DNA of 64,000 nucleotides, from contig NZ_JOBL01000104.1 in assembly GCF_000716335.1 (NCBI RefSeq), forward strand, positions 50,623 to 114,622, in the 5' to 3' direction. Shown here in pieces: positions 36,019 through 44,792 of this stretch (position 1 is the first letter of the stretch; each line of letters starts with the position of its first letter). A program made the position numbers and the translations under genes. Source of the stretch: Streptomyces sp. NRRL S-118. Lineage in GTDB: Bacteria; Actinomycetota; Actinomycetes; Streptomycetales; Streptomycetaceae. The notes beneath the pieces are model-generated. The model was not told the DNA's origin. It saw only the letters and a list, made by a program, of their open reading frames with translations, and did not search any database.

Positions 36019-37544
36019 CCGAGTCCGCGAGAAAGGGACCGGGGGCGGGACTTCGCTGGACGAGCCTGCGGCTGCGCCTGGTCGTCGTGTTCGCCCTGGT
36101 GGCGCTCACCGCCGCGGTGTCCGCGTCCGGCATCGCGTACTGGCTCAACCGCGAGGCCGTGCTGACGCGTACGCAGGACTCGGCGCTGAACGACTTCCGG
36201 CAGGAGATGCAGAACCGGGCCGCGTCGCTGCCGCTGCGGCCCACCGAGGAGGAGCTGCGGCGCACCGCCGAGGAGATGTCGTCCAACGGCGTCGGGTACG
36301 GCGTGGTGCTGCTGGCCGAGCGGGCCGAGGGCAAGCCGATCGTGGGGGTGTCCGACCCGGACCGGTTCACGCTGGAGGACGTGCCGCAGTCCCTGCGGGC
36401 CGCGGTGGACAAGCAGCACGAGGTGGACGACTCCAACCCGTACCCGTACCACCTGTTCTGGCAGCGCACGACGCGCGGTCAGACGCCGTACCTGGTGGGC
36501 GGTACGCGGATAGCGGGCGGCGGGCCGACCGGGTACATGTTCAAGTCCCTGGAGCCCGAGCGGCAGGACCTCAACTCGCTGGCCTGGTCGCTGGGGATCG
36601 CCACGCTGCTGGCGCTGCTGGGTTCGGCGCTGCTGGCGCAGGCCGCCGCCACGACCGTGCTGAAGCCGGTGCACCGGCTCGGGGAGGCGGCGCGGCGGCT
36701 GGGTGAGGGCGAGCTGGACACCCGGCTCCAGGTGTCGGGCACGGACGAACTGGCCGAACTGTCCCGCACGTTCAACGCGGCCGCCGAGAGCCTCCAGAAG
36801 AAGGTCGCGGACATGAGCGCCCGCGAGGAGTCCAGCCGCCGGTTCGTCGCCGACATGTCGCACGAGCTGCGCACGCCCATGACGGCGCTGACCGCGGTGA
36901 CGGAGGTCCTGGAGGAGGAGCAGGACGGCCTCGACCCGATGATCGCGCCGGCCGTGGCGCTGGTGGTCAGCGAGACGCGGCGGCTCAACACCCTGGTCGA
37001 CAACCTCATGGAGGTCACCCGCTTCGACGCCGGTACGGCCCGCCTGGTGCTCGACGACGTGGACGTGGCCGACCAGGTCACCGCCTGCATCGACACGCGC
37101 GCCTGGCTGGACGCGGTGGAGCTGGACGCCGAGCGCGGGATCGTGGCGCGGCTCGATCCCCGCCGGCTCGACGTGATCCTCGCGAACCTCATCGGCAACG
37201 CGCTCAAACACGGCGGTTCGCCGGTGCGCGTGGCGGTGCGGACCGAAGGGGACGACCTGTTCATCGAGGTGCGCGACCACGGGCCGGGCATCCCCGAGGA
37301 CGTCCTGCCGCACGTGTTCGACCGGTTCTACAAGGCGAGCGCGTCCCGTCCGCGGTCCGAGGGCAGCGGTCTCGGACTGTCGATCGCGATGGAGAACGCG
37401 CTGATCCACGGCGGTGACATCACGGCGGCGAACTCGCCCGACGGCGACGGCGCGGTGTTCGTGCTGCGGCTGCCGCGCGACGCGTCGCACACGGTCGACC
37501 CGCAGGAACAGCAGCAGAAGGGTGGCGGGCATGAGGGTGCGTGA
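36015..37544 (+). CDS. afsQ2: Sensor histidine kinase AfsQ2
   Basis: A 509-residue membrane sensor kinase. TM1 is about residues 21-44, an extracytoplasmic sensor domain spans 45-185 and TM2 about 189-210. HAMP (VLKPVHRLGEAARRLGEGELDTRL), HisKA with His283 in FVADMSHELRTP, and HATPase with NLIGNALKHGG, DHGPGIPEDV and GSGLGLSIA complete the kinase. It phosphorylates AfsQ1. Overlaps of 4 bases with afsQ1 and 14 with the lipoprotein gene indicate one operon. Confidence 0.96.
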   Translation: MTESARKGPGAGLRWTSLRLRLVVVFALVALTAAVSASGIAYWLNREAVLTRTQDSALNDFRQEMQNRAASLPLRPTEEELRRTAEEMSSNGVGYGVVLLAERAEGKPIVGVSDPDRFTLEDVPQSLRAAVDKQHEVDDSNPYPYHLFWQRTTRGQTPYLVGGTRIAGGGPTGYMFKSLEPERQDLNSLAWSLGIATLLALLGSALLAQAAATTVLKPVHRLGEAARRLGEGELDTRLQVSGTDELAELSRTFNAAAESLQKKVADMSAREESSRRFVADMSHELRTPMTALTAVTEVLEEEQDGLDPMIAPAVALVVSETRRLNTLVDNLMEVTRFDAGTARLVLDDVDVADQVTACIDTRAWLDAVELDAERGIVARLDPRRLDVILANLIGNALKHGGSPVRVAVRTEGDDLFIEVRDHGPGIPEDVLPHVFDRFYKASASRPRSEGSGLGLSIAMENALIHGGDITAANSPDGDGAVFVLRLPRDASHTVDPQEQQQKGGGHEGA

Positions 37545-38166
37545 GCTGCGGCGGGGCATGGCCGGGCTCGCGGGGGCCGCCGTGATCGCCGCCGTCGCCG
37601 CGGGCTGCGGCATCCGCCCGACGGTCCCGGTCGACGCGGGCGCCGCGCCCTCGCGGATGCCGTGCAGCCTGTCCCGCGACGCGGAGGCGGACGAGGACGG
37701 GCAGGGCATGCCGGTGACGGTGTACCTGGTGTGCGCGTCGGGGCTGGAGGCGGTGCAGCGCGCGGCCGGTCCGGCGCTCACGGACCCCAAGGGCAGCGAC
37801 GGCCGGCTCCCGGTGGCCAGGGCGCTGCTGGCGCAGCTGACGGCGGAGCCGTCGGCGGACGAGCGGCAGGCGGGCTTCCTGACGTACGTGCAGCCGCCCC
37901 TCACCGTCTCGGCGGGGCGCGAGGGCGACCCCGCGGGGACGCTGCGGCTGAGCCGTCAGCCGGACGACCTGCCGCCGGCCGCGCTGTCCCAGCTGGTGTG
38001 CACGTACGCGGAGAACGGCGCGACGGACGCCGGGGGCGGGACGGTCGTGCTGGGCGGTCCCGGGGACTACCCGGCGCGCCGGTACACCTGCACGACCGAG
38101 GTCAAGGAGCGCCCGGACTCGGCGGTGCCGACGGGCTCGTCCCGCGCCGGGACACCGGCGGCCTGA
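37531..38166 (+). CDS. afsQ3: Lipoprotein of the AfsQ operon
   Basis: A 211-residue lipoprotein. The signal is MRVRELRRGMAGLAGAAVIAAVAAGC with lipobox AAGC at residues 23-26. The mature part has paired cysteines (PCSLSRD; YLVCASGLEAV; LVCTYAENG; YTCTTEV) that probably form disulfides. LPVARALLAQLTAEPSADERQAGFLTYV resembles the GerMN-type helix-strand pattern. It begins inside the end of afsQ2, as afsQ3 does in S. coelicolor, and may modulate AfsQ2 sensing. Confidence 0.9.
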   Translation: MRVRELRRGMAGLAGAAVIAAVAAGCGIRPTVPVDAGAAPSRMPCSLSRDAEADEDGQGMPVTVYLVCASGLEAVQRAAGPALTDPKGSDGRLPVARALLAQLTAEPSADERQAGFLTYVQPPLTVSAGREGDPAGTLRLSRQPDDLPPAALSQLVCTYAENGATDAGGGTVVLGGPGDYPARRYTCTTEVKERPDSAVPTGSSRAGTPAA

Positions 38167-38192
38167 GCCCGGGGCCGTGTGCCGCGCCGTGA

Positions 38193-38262
38193 GTACGTGT
38201 GCGGTCGTGAGGACGTGTGCGGTCGTGTGGAGGTGTGTGGTGCCGTGAGGACGTGTGTGGCG
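38193..38262. repeat. GT-rich imperfect repeat
   Basis: Repeated CGTGAGGACGTGTG-type units, with close copies near 38206 and 38243 and related GTGTGCGGTCGTG units between. It lies in the gap between the lipoprotein and VanZ-like genes. It can be read as Cys/Val/Arg-rich peptide if the VanZ gene is started too early. Confidence 0.6.
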
Positions 38263-38316
38263 AGACCGCGGGTGCCACGCGGAACCGATCCTGCCGCTCC
38301 ACGCGTCTTGTGGGGC

Positions 38317-38859
38317 GTGCAGCGTCATGGTTCGGGCGGCAGTGCCGCCATCCGCTTCCGCATCGGCTTCCGCGCGGCGGGGCTCGTCCTCCTCCTCGCG
38401 CATATGGTGCTGGTGGGCTGGCTGACGCTGCGGCCGCTGGATGTGATGTGGGTGAACGCGGACAACCTGGAGCTGTTCGCGGGCATCAAGGCGGATCTGG
38501 CGCTGGGGCCTGCCGAGGCGGCCCGGCGGATCGGCGAAGGGCTGCTGCTGCTGGCGCCGCTGGGTGTGCTGCTGCCGGTGGCGGGCGGCAGGCTGGACGT
38601 CTCCCCCTGGGCCTCGCTGGCCCGTACGGTCGCGGCGGGAGCCCTGGTGTCGCTGGCGATCGAGCTGCTGCAGACCGTGGTGCCCGGGCGGGTGGTGGAC
38701 GTCGACGCGCTGCTGCTGAACACGACCGGGGTGGCGCTGACCCATCTGGCCGTGGTGCCGGCCGCGCGGGCGCGGCTGCGCCGGGGGCCGGTGGTCCGCC
38801 GGGACGAGGGGTCTCAGGGTGCGACCCCGACGATTCCCAGGGTCGGTATCGCCCCGTAG
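38317..38859 (+). CDS. VanZ-like membrane protein
   Basis: A 180-residue membrane protein. Four hydrophobic helices: AAGLVLLLAHMVLVGWLTLRPL, LLLLAPLGVLLPVAGG, LARTVAAGALVSLAIELLQTV and ALLLNTTGVALTHLAVV. The motif SLAIELLQTVVPGRVVDVDALLLNTTG is diagnostic of the VanZ family (teicoplanin resistance VanZ and relatives, mechanism unclear). The GTG at 38317 excludes the upstream repeat tract from the protein; the true start needs checking. Confidence 0.85.
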   Translation: MQRHGSGGSAAIRFRIGFRAAGLVLLLAHMVLVGWLTLRPLDVMWVNADNLELFAGIKADLALGPAEAARRIGEGLLLLAPLGVLLPVAGGRLDVSPWASLARTVAAGALVSLAIELLQTVVPGRVVDVDALLLNTTGVALTHLAVVPAARARLRRGPVVRRDEGSQGATPTIPRVGIAP

Positions 38860-38928
38860 TCCGACGCTTTGTCCCCGTGTACCGGGTGAGTATGGATGCA
38901 ACGACGACGACTCACCAAGGAGGCCACC

Positions 38929-39129
38929 ATGGCCGCACTGACCCGCCCCCGCGACGGACGCATGATCGGTGGAGTGTGCGCGGCGCTGGCACGGCGCTTC
39001 GGCACCTCCGCGACGACGATGCGCGCGATCTTCCTCGTGTCCTGTCTGCTGCCCGGTCCGCAGTTCCTGCTGTACCTGGCGCTGTGGATGCTGCTGCCGG
39101 CGGAGCGGTCGGCGAAGCCGGCGTGGTGA
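38929..39129 (+). CDS. PspC-domain protein
   Basis: A 66-residue protein consisting of a PspC domain: LTRPRDGRMIGGVCAALARRFG (amphipathic part) then TTMRAIFLVSCLLPGPQFLLYLALWMLLPAE (membrane segments). PspC domains take part in envelope stress sensing. An AAGGAGG lies five bases before the ATG. It stands alone with a terminator after it. Confidence 0.92.
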   Translation: MAALTRPRDGRMIGGVCAALARRFGTSATTMRAIFLVSCLLPGPQFLLYLALWMLLPAERSAKPAW

Positions 39130-39150
39130 CCCGCCGGGGTGTACGACGAC

Positions 39151-39182
39151 GGGGCGCGCACCCTGGGGAGGGTGTGCGCCCC
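39151..39182. terminator. Bidirectional stem-loop terminator
   Basis: 14-bp arms GGGGCGCGCACCCT (39151-39164) and AGGGTGTGCGCCCC (39169-39182) with one wobble and a GGGG loop. It lies between the convergent PspC gene and the secreted protein gene ending at 39199. Confidence 0.85.
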
Positions 39183-39198
39183 GTTGCCGTGCGGAGTG

Positions 39199-39519
39199 TC
39201 AGGCGCCGATGCCGGCGGAGCCCAGGCTGCCGCCGACGGGCAGGCCGCCGACGAGGCTGGTGACCGTGCTCGGGTCGACGGGGAGCCCCTGGACGGCTCC
39301 GGTGAGACCCTGGGCGGTGGCGAGCACCTCGGGGAGCTGGCTCGGGAGCTGCTGGACGGCGGAGCCGGCGAGCGGCATGGCGACCGGCAGCACCTTGTTG
39401 GTGGTTTCCAGAGCGGCGTTGGAGGGGCCCACGACCGCGGAGGCGCTTCCGGCAGCAGTGGCGGCGAAAGCGGCACCGAGAGCGGCGACACCGAGAGTCT
39501 TGGCGGCGGACTGCTTCAT
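39199..39519 (-). CDS. Small secreted protein, unknown function
   Basis: A 106-residue exported protein: signal MKQSAAKTLGVAALGAAFAATAAGSASA, then an uncharged mature region (VVGPSNAALETTNKVLPVAMPLAGSAVQQLPSQLPEV, TVTSLVGGLPVGGSLGSAGIGA). Such Leu/Pro/Gly proteins occur in many Streptomyces and are sometimes misnamed ATP-binding proteins; there is no nucleotide motif here. Similar in size and style to the product at 33115. The ATG at 39519 follows AAGGACG. Confidence 0.82.
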   Translation of the reverse strand: MKQSAAKTLGVAALGAAFAATAAGSASAVVGPSNAALETTNKVLPVAMPLAGSAVQQLPSQLPEVLATAQGLTGAVQGLPVDPSTVTSLVGGLPVGGSLGSAGIGA

Positions 39520-39663
39520 CGAAAATCGTCCTTGGGGTTCTCGGGGGAGATTGAGCGGCTCTGCAAGCTAGTCAGCCGGTGGCGATCTCCGCAAACACCT
39601 GAAACGGCCGGGTCGTGCTCGCCCCGGCCGTTCCTGATAAGGTCCGCGGACCTTGCGAGCGGC

Positions 39664-40800
39664 TTAACCCCTGGTCGCAGCCGTCTGCGTGAACAGCCAT
39701 TCGGACTTCAGCTCGGCGTAACCCGGTTTGATGACTTCATTGATCATGGCCAGGCGTTCGTCGAAAGGAATGAATGCTGATTTCATCGCATTGACCGTGA
39801 ACCACTGCATGTCATCGAGGGTGTAGCCGAACGTCCCGATCAGCCGCTCGAATTCATTGCTCATGCTGGTGCCGGACATCAGGCGGTTGTCGGTGTTCAC
39901 CGTGGCCCGGAAGTGCAGGCGCCGCAGCAGGCCGATGGGGTGCTCGGCGTACGAGGCGGCGGCGCCCGTCTGGAGGTTGGACGTCGGGCACAGCTCCAGG
40001 GGGATCCGCTTGTCGCGCACGTACGCGGCGAGGCGGCCGAGCGTGACGGTGCCGTCGTCGGCGACCTTGATGTCGTCGATGATGCGCACGCCGTGGCCGA
40101 GGCGGTCGGCTCCGCACCACTGGAGGGCCTGCCAGATGGAGGGCAGCCCGAAGGCTTCGCCGGCGTGGATGGTGAAGTGGTTGTTCTCCCGCTTGAGGTA
40201 CTCGAAGGCGTCGAGGTGGCGGGTGGGCGGGTAGCCGGCCTCGGCGCCCGCGATGTCGAAGCCGACGACGCCGCTGTCCCGGTACCGGTTGGCGAGTTCG
40301 GCGATCTCCAGGGCGCGGGCCGCGTGGCGCATGGCGGTGAGCAGGGCGCCGACGCGGATGCGGTGGCCGCTTTCGCGGGCGCGCCGCTCACCGAGGCGGA
40401 AGCCCTCGTTCACGGCTTCGACCACCTGCTCCAGGGTGAGGCCCTTCTCCAGGTGCTGCTCGGGCGCGTAACGCACTTCGGCGTAGACGACGCCGTCCTC
40501 CGCGAGGTCCTCGGCGCACTCGGCGGCGACGCGGACGAGCGCCTCACGCGTCTGCATGACGGCGCAGGTGTGGGCGAACGTCTCCAGGTAGCGCTCCAGG
40601 GAGCCGGAGTCGGCGGCTTCGCGGAACCAGGTGCCCAGCTTGTCGGGCCGGCTCTCGGGAAGTGCCGTGTAGCCCGTCTCGCGGGCCAGGTCGATGATCG
40701 TGCCGGGCCGCAGACCGCCGTCGAGGTGATCGTGGAGCAGCACCTTCGGGGCGCGGCGGATCTGGTCGGTGGTGGGGAGGTCGGTGGTGGGGCTCGTCAT
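39664..40800 (-). CDS. add: Adenosine deaminase
   Basis: The 378-residue zinc enzyme converts (deoxy)adenosine to (deoxy)inosine, which the nucleoside phosphorylase can split. Zinc ligands His23 and His25 (LLHDHLDGG), HAGEAFG (catalytic Glu with the third His), DRLGHGVRI and [12 protein letters not shown] (Asp pair region, Asp-Asn here as in this subgroup) are seen. The ATG at 40800 is only five bases from a possible -10 (TAGAGT, 40811-40806 on the minus strand), so the mRNA may be leaderless. The operator-like palindrome lies just upstream. Confidence 0.96.
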   Translation of the reverse strand: MTSPTTDLPTTDQIRRAPKVLLHDHLDGGLRPGTIIDLARETGYTALPESRPDKLGTWFREAADSGSLERYLETFAHTCAVMQTREALVRVAAECAEDLAEDGVVYAEVRYAPEQHLEKGLTLEQVVEAVNEGFRLGERRARESGHRIRVGALLTAMRHAARALEIAELANRYRDSGVVGFDIAGAEAGYPPTRHLDAFEYLKRENNHFTIHAGEAFGLPSIWQALQWCGADRLGHGVRIIDDIKVADDGTVTLGRLAAYVRDKRIPLELCPTSNLQTGAAASYAEHPIGLLRRLHFRATVNTDNRLMSGTSMSNEFERLIGTFGYTLDDMQWFTVNAMKSAFIPFDERLAMINEVIKPGYAELKSEWLFTQTAATRG

Positions 40801-40816
40801 TGTCGAACTCTAGCCC

Positions 40817-40828
40817 CTACGCGCGTAG
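40817..40828. promoter_or_regulatory. Operator-like palindrome CTACGCGCGTAG upstream of add
   Basis: Exact 12-mer, 16 bases upstream of the add ATG and about five bases before the possible -10, so it sits in the -10/-35 spacer. Confidence 0.75.
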
Positions 40829-40900
40829 AAGGCGCGTCGATACGTAACAGTGACCGCACGTACCGCTGGCGGACATCTGGTCTTCTGAGACTGTTCTGCC

Positions 40901-41674
40901 ATGGCGAACCAGGCGCTCGTGGGGACGGGCAGCGCGCGGGGGCCCCGGCTCGGCCGGGCCGCGGGGACGGATGCGGGAGCGGTGGGCGGTGTGGTGCTCC
41001 TGCTCCCGGACGGCGAACCGGAGTCGGGGCGCGGCCCCTCGGCGGTGGCGCACGCGGCGGCCCTGCCGCTGGCGCGGCGGCTGGTGCGGGAGGGCCGGGA
41101 CGAGGGGCTCGTCGCGCACGTGGTGCGGTACCGGGGCCGCGGGTGGAACGGCGCCGACGCGCGGCTCGCGGCGGACGCGGCGTGGGCGGCGTCGGAAGTG
41201 GTGCGCCGTTACGGCGACGTCCCGGTGTGCCTCGTGGGCCGCGGCATGGGCGGCCGGGCGGCGCTGCGCGCGGCCGGCCACACCGCCGTCGGATCCGTGC
41301 TGGCACTGGCCCCCTGGCTGCCGGAGGACGACGTGGCGGCCGCGCCGGAACCGGTGAAGCAGCTCGTGGGCCGCCACGTGATGATCGTGCACGGCACGAA
41401 CGACGCCCGTACGGACCCGGAGTTGTCGTACCGGCTGGCCGTGCGCGCGAAGAAGGCGAACCGCGACACCTGCCGCTTCGAGGTCCACTCGGACGGCCAC
41501 GCGCTGCGCGAGCACCGCGCCGAAGTGCTCGCGCTGGCCGCCGACTTCGTCCTGGGCGCGCTGTTCGCCCGCCCCTGGTCCCGCCCGGTCGCCGACGCCC
41601 TGGCGGCCCCGCCGCCCCTGGGCCTGCGCATGCCCCTCGCCGCCGGCTTCCGCCACGCCCTGCGGCGGCGGTAG
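40901..41674 (+). CDS. Alpha/beta-hydrolase-fold protein lacking the usual nucleophile
   Basis: A 257-residue protein with alpha/beta hydrolase architecture: VVLLLPDGEPES (strand and oxyanion region), YGDVPVCLVGRGMGGRAAL at the nucleophile elbow, MIVHGTNDARTDP at the acid position and DGHALREH at the His. In active members the elbow reads GHSMGG; here it is GRGMGG, so the Ser is missing. It may be catalytically inactive or use another mechanism. It is divergent from add across 100 bases. Confidence 0.82.
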   Translation: MANQALVGTGSARGPRLGRAAGTDAGAVGGVVLLLPDGEPESGRGPSAVAHAAALPLARRLVREGRDEGLVAHVVRYRGRGWNGADARLAADAAWAASEVVRRYGDVPVCLVGRGMGGRAALRAAGHTAVGSVLALAPWLPEDDVAAAPEPVKQLVGRHVMIVHGTNDARTDPELSYRLAVRAKKANRDTCRFEVHSDGHALREHRAEVLALAADFVLGALFARPWSRPVADALAAPPPLGLRMPLAAGFRHALRRR

Positions 41675-41707
41675 CGCGCCGGAGGAGCCCGCCGGGTGCC
41701 CGCACGC

Positions 41708-42679
41708 TCACGCAGGGAGCTGCGCCGCTTCGTTCAGGAGCCGCCCGCGGCGGGAGAGGAGGAACCGCTTGAAGGCCGCCACCGGCGGGGTGTCGGGGTG
41801 GCCGTCGAGCCAGGCCACGCCGATCTCGCGGGCCGCGCGCGGAGCCGTCACCGTCAGCTCGACGACACCCGGCCGCGGGACCGCCGGAGGCGGCAGGAGC
41901 GCGACGCCCAGACCGGCGGCGACCAGACCGCGCAGGGTCTCGGCCTCCTCGCCCTCGAACGCGACACGCGGTGTGAAGCCCGCTTCGGCGCACAGCGCGT
42001 CGGTGATGCGGCGCAGCCCGTAGCCGGGCTCCAGGGTGACGAACGACTCGTCGGCGGCCTCCGCGAGCCGGACGCGCTTGCGGCCGGCCAGCCGGTGGTC
42101 GTCGGGGACGACGAGCCGCAGCCGCTGCTCGTCCAGGCGGCGGGCGACGAGGTCCGGGGCGTCGGGGACCGGCGAGGTCAGGCACAGGTCCAGCTCGCCG
42201 GAGCGCAGGCGCTCGATCATGGCTTCGCCGTAGTTCTGCACGAGCGTGAAGCGGACCCGGGGGTGGTCGACCCGGAAGGCGCGGATCAGCTCCGGTACCG
42301 TCTCCGAGCCCATGGTGTGCAGGAAGCCGAAGGCGACCCGCCCCGCGGAGGGGTCCGCGTCGGCGCGCACGGACTCGGCGGCGCGCTGCACTTCGCCCAG
42401 CGCCCGCTCGGCGGAGGCGAGGAAGGTCCGGCCGGCCGGGGTGAGCGAGACGGTACGGCCCTTGCGGGCGAACAGGGCCACGCCCAGGTCCTCCTCCAGC
42501 CGCACGACCGCCCGCGACAACGTCGACTGCGGGACGCCAAGTTCCTGCGCGGCGCGCGTCACGTGCTCGTGGCGGGCGACCGCCGCGAAGTGGGCGAGGC
42601 GCGGCGCGAGCAGCAGCCCCATGTCTTCTTCGTTACTGTTCGGTGACAGCCAATCCTCTGAGCTGCGTTGATGCGCCAT
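41708..42679 (-). CDS. LysR-family transcriptional regulator
   Basis: A 323-residue regulator. HTH: LAHFAAVARHEHVTRAAQELGVPQSTLSRAVVRLEEDLGVALFARKGRTVSLTPAG. The effector domain contains FGFLHTMGSETVPELIRAFRVDHPRVRF, ELDLCLTSPVPD and a Gly-rich VAAGLGVALLPPP. It is divergent from an MFS exporter gene with nested inverted repeats between them, the usual LysR arrangement of autoregulation and control of the neighbour. I take the ATG at 42679; MGLLLAPR at 42622 is the alternative. Confidence 0.92.
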   Translation of the reverse strand: MAHQRSSEDWLSPNSNEEDMGLLLAPRLAHFAAVARHEHVTRAAQELGVPQSTLSRAVVRLEEDLGVALFARKGRTVSLTPAGRTFLASAERALGEVQRAAESVRADADPSAGRVAFGFLHTMGSETVPELIRAFRVDHPRVRFTLVQNYGEAMIERLRSGELDLCLTSPVPDAPDLVARRLDEQRLRLVVPDDHRLAGRKRVRLAEAADESFVTLEPGYGLRRITDALCAEAGFTPRVAFEGEEAETLRGLVAAGLGVALLPPPAVPRPGVVELTVTAPRAAREIGVAWLDGHPDTPPVAAFKRFLLSRRGRLLNEAAQLPA

Positions 42680-42719
42680 GGGAACGATTAAAGCCGTTCC
42701 ATGCATTGGACGCATCAAC
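42667..42719. promoter_or_regulatory. Nested inverted repeats and MFS promoter
   Basis: Outer arms GTTGATGCG (42667-42675) and CGCATCAAC (42711-42719) enclose an inner palindrome GGAACG-N8-CGTTCC (42681-42700). TTGGAC (42706-42711), 18 bases, then TACGGT (42730-42735) form a likely promoter for the MFS gene, whose ATG is six bases after the -10. Confidence 0.6.
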
Positions 42720-42741
42720 CCCCGGTGCCTACGGTCGGGGT

Positions 42742-44031
42742 ATGCCTTCCGCCAGTACCAAGGCGGCCGCCACCGACGCGGTCGCCGACACCCGTCTTTC
42801 CCCCGGCCGCCCCGGTCACCGCCGGATGAGCTTCGCGCTCTTCGCCGCCGGAGTCGCCGCCTTCGCCCTCCTCTACTCGACGCAGGCCCTGCTCCCTGCC
42901 GTCTCCGCCGACTTCGGCGTGAGCGCCTCGGCGGCCAGTTGGACCGTCTCCGCCGCCACCGGCGCGCTCGCCCTGTGCGTGCTGCCGCTGAGCGCCCTGT
43001 CCGAGCGGTTCGGGCGCCGCGCCCTGATGACCGCCTCCCTCGCGGTCGCCGTGGCCGTCGGCCTCCTCGTGCCGTTCGCGCCGGACCTCCCGTGGCTGGT
43101 GGCGCTGCGCGCGGTGCAGGGCGCCGCGCTCGCGGGCCTGCCCGCGTCGGCGATGGCGTACCTGGCGGAGGAGGTACGGCCCAAGGCGCTGATCGCCGCG
43201 ATCGGCCTCTTCGTCGCGGGCAACAGCATCGGCGGCATGAGCGGCCGGATCGTCACCGGCTGGGCGGCGCAGCTGTGGGGCTGGCGGGCGGCGCTGGCCG
43301 CGGTCGGCGTGCTGGCGCTGGTCTGCGCGGTGGTCTTCCGGCTGCTGCTGCCGAGGGCGCGGCACTTCACCGCCGGGTCGCTCCGGCCCCGCGCGCTGGC
43401 ACGGAACGTGCGCACCCATCTGTCGGACCCGCTGCTGATGCGTCTGTATGCGATCGGCGCGCTGTTCATGACCGTGTTCGGCGCCGTGTACACGGTGATC
43501 GGCTACCGGCTCGTCGAGGCGCCGTTCTCGCTCCCGCAGGGCGTGATCGGCTCGGTCTTCCTCGTCTACCTGGTCGGTACGGTGTCGTCCGCCGCGGCCG
43601 GCCGGCTCGTCGGGCGGCTCGGGCGGCGCGGGGCGCTGTACCTCGCGGTGACCACCACCGCCGCCGGGCTGCTGCTGTCGCTGGCCGACACCCTGACCGC
43701 CGTCCTGGCCGGACTGGTCCTGATCACGGCCGGGTTCTTCGCGGGCCACGCGGTCGCCTCGTCCTCGGTCAGCCGTACGGCGAAGACGGGCCGCGCCCAG
43801 GCGTCGGCGCTCTACCAGTCCGCGTACTACCTGGGCAGCAGCGCGGGCGGCACGCTCGGCGCGGTCGCCTTCCACGCCGGCGGCTGGGCCGGAACGGTCC
43901 TGCTGGGGCTGGTCGCCGTGCTCGGTGTCGTGTCCCTCACCCTGTACGGGACGCACGCCGCGCGGGTGCGGGAACGCACGTCGCGCGAGATGTACAACCA
44001 CGCGGCGTCCCCGAGCGTCCTAAGGGCATGA
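42742..44031 (+). CDS. MFS transporter (arabinose/multidrug efflux type)
   Basis: A 429-residue exporter with about 12 transmembrane helices after a 30-residue leader. The TM1 region reads LLYSTQALLPAVSADFGVSASAASWTVSA, the TM2-3 loop is LSERFGRRALMTASL, and YLAEEVRPKALIAAIGLFVAGNSIGGMSGRIVTGW is motif 5/C-like for antiporters. This set is typical of the YnfM/AraJ group. The substrate is unknown; control is likely by the divergent LysR protein. Probably leaderless (see the promoter entry). Confidence 0.93.
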   Translation: MPSASTKAAATDAVADTRLSPGRPGHRRMSFALFAAGVAAFALLYSTQALLPAVSADFGVSASAASWTVSAATGALALCVLPLSALSERFGRRALMTASLAVAVAVGLLVPFAPDLPWLVALRAVQGAALAGLPASAMAYLAEEVRPKALIAAIGLFVAGNSIGGMSGRIVTGWAAQLWGWRAALAAVGVLALVCAVVFRLLLPRARHFTAGSLRPRALARNVRTHLSDPLLMRLYAIGALFMTVFGAVYTVIGYRLVEAPFSLPQGVIGSVFLVYLVGTVSSAAAGRLVGRLGRRGALYLAVTTTAAGLLLSLADTLTAVLAGLVLITAGFFAGHAVASSSVSRTAKTGRAQASALYQSAYYLGSSAGGTLGAVAFHAGGWAGTVLLGLVAVLGVVSLTLYGTHAARVRERTSREMYNHAASPSVLRA

Positions 44032-44038
44032 CAGTCGC

Positions 44039-44761
44039 ATGGGAGCAGAGGGGGAACACGTGGGTGGGACACGCATACGCGGACGGATGGGGACCGTCCT
44101 CGGCCTGACCGGACTGGTCGTACCGCTGACGGTCGCGCTGGGCGCCTCGCCCGCCCAGGCCGCGTCCTGCACGACGTCGGCGGGGCCGTACCAGAAGCAG
44201 GTGGAGAAGTTCCTGGGGCGGCCCGTGGACGGCAGGCAGTCGGCGGCCGACTGCAAGGCGATCCAGACGTTCCAGAAGACGCACGGCATCACGCCCTCCG
44301 CCGGGTACGCCGGGCCGCTCACCTGGCGCACGATGGACACGATGCTGAAGCAGCGCGCGGCCGGGAAGACTCCCAACAAGGCGGGTCTCTGCCCGACGAA
44401 CAAGGGCCGCATCGCCTGCGTCGACCTCACCCGGCAGCTGAGCTGGATCCAGGACGGGGCGAAGCTGACGTACGGGCCGGTGCCGGTGCGCACCGGGCGG
44501 GACGGCTCCGAGACCCGGACCGGTGCGAAGAAGATCTACCACCGCAACATCAAGCACTGGTCGACGCTCTACAAGGTGTGGATGCCGTACGCGCAGTTCT
44601 TCGACGGCGGGCAGGCCTTCCACTCGGTGAACAAGTCCATGTGGAACCCGCCCGGCTCCGCCGGCTGCGTGAACATGCGGGACGCGGACGCCAAGGCGTA
44701 CTGGAAGCTGCTGCGCAACGGCGACGACGTCCACGTCTGGGGACGCAAGCCGGGAACCTGA
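44039..44761 (+). CDS. L,D-transpeptidase-like secreted protein with peptidoglycan-binding domain
   Basis: A 240-residue exported protein: signal (to about residue 41, ASPAQA), a peptidoglycan-binding repeat ([43 protein letters not shown]) and a YkuD-type domain ([57 protein letters not shown]). The active-site block normally reads SHGC; here it is SAGC, so the Cys is kept but the neighbouring His is lost. It starts 7 bases after the MFS gene stop. Confidence 0.88.
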   Translation: MGAEGEHVGGTRIRGRMGTVLGLTGLVVPLTVALGASPAQAASCTTSAGPYQKQVEKFLGRPVDGRQSAADCKAIQTFQKTHGITPSAGYAGPLTWRTMDTMLKQRAAGKTPNKAGLCPTNKGRIACVDLTRQLSWIQDGAKLTYGPVPVRTGRDGSETRTGAKKIYHRNIKHWSTLYKVWMPYAQFFDGGQAFHSVNKSMWNPPGSAGCVNMRDADAKAYWKLLRNGDDVHVWGRKPGT

Positions 44762-44792
44762 CGCCCGTTGTCAGTGGGCTCCTGTAGCTTCC

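Noticed and set aside
38179..38316. An early start extending the VanZ-like protein by 46 residues
   Set aside because: The extension is translated from the GT-rich repeat, giving a Cys/Val/Arg repeat unlike any VanZ N-terminus.
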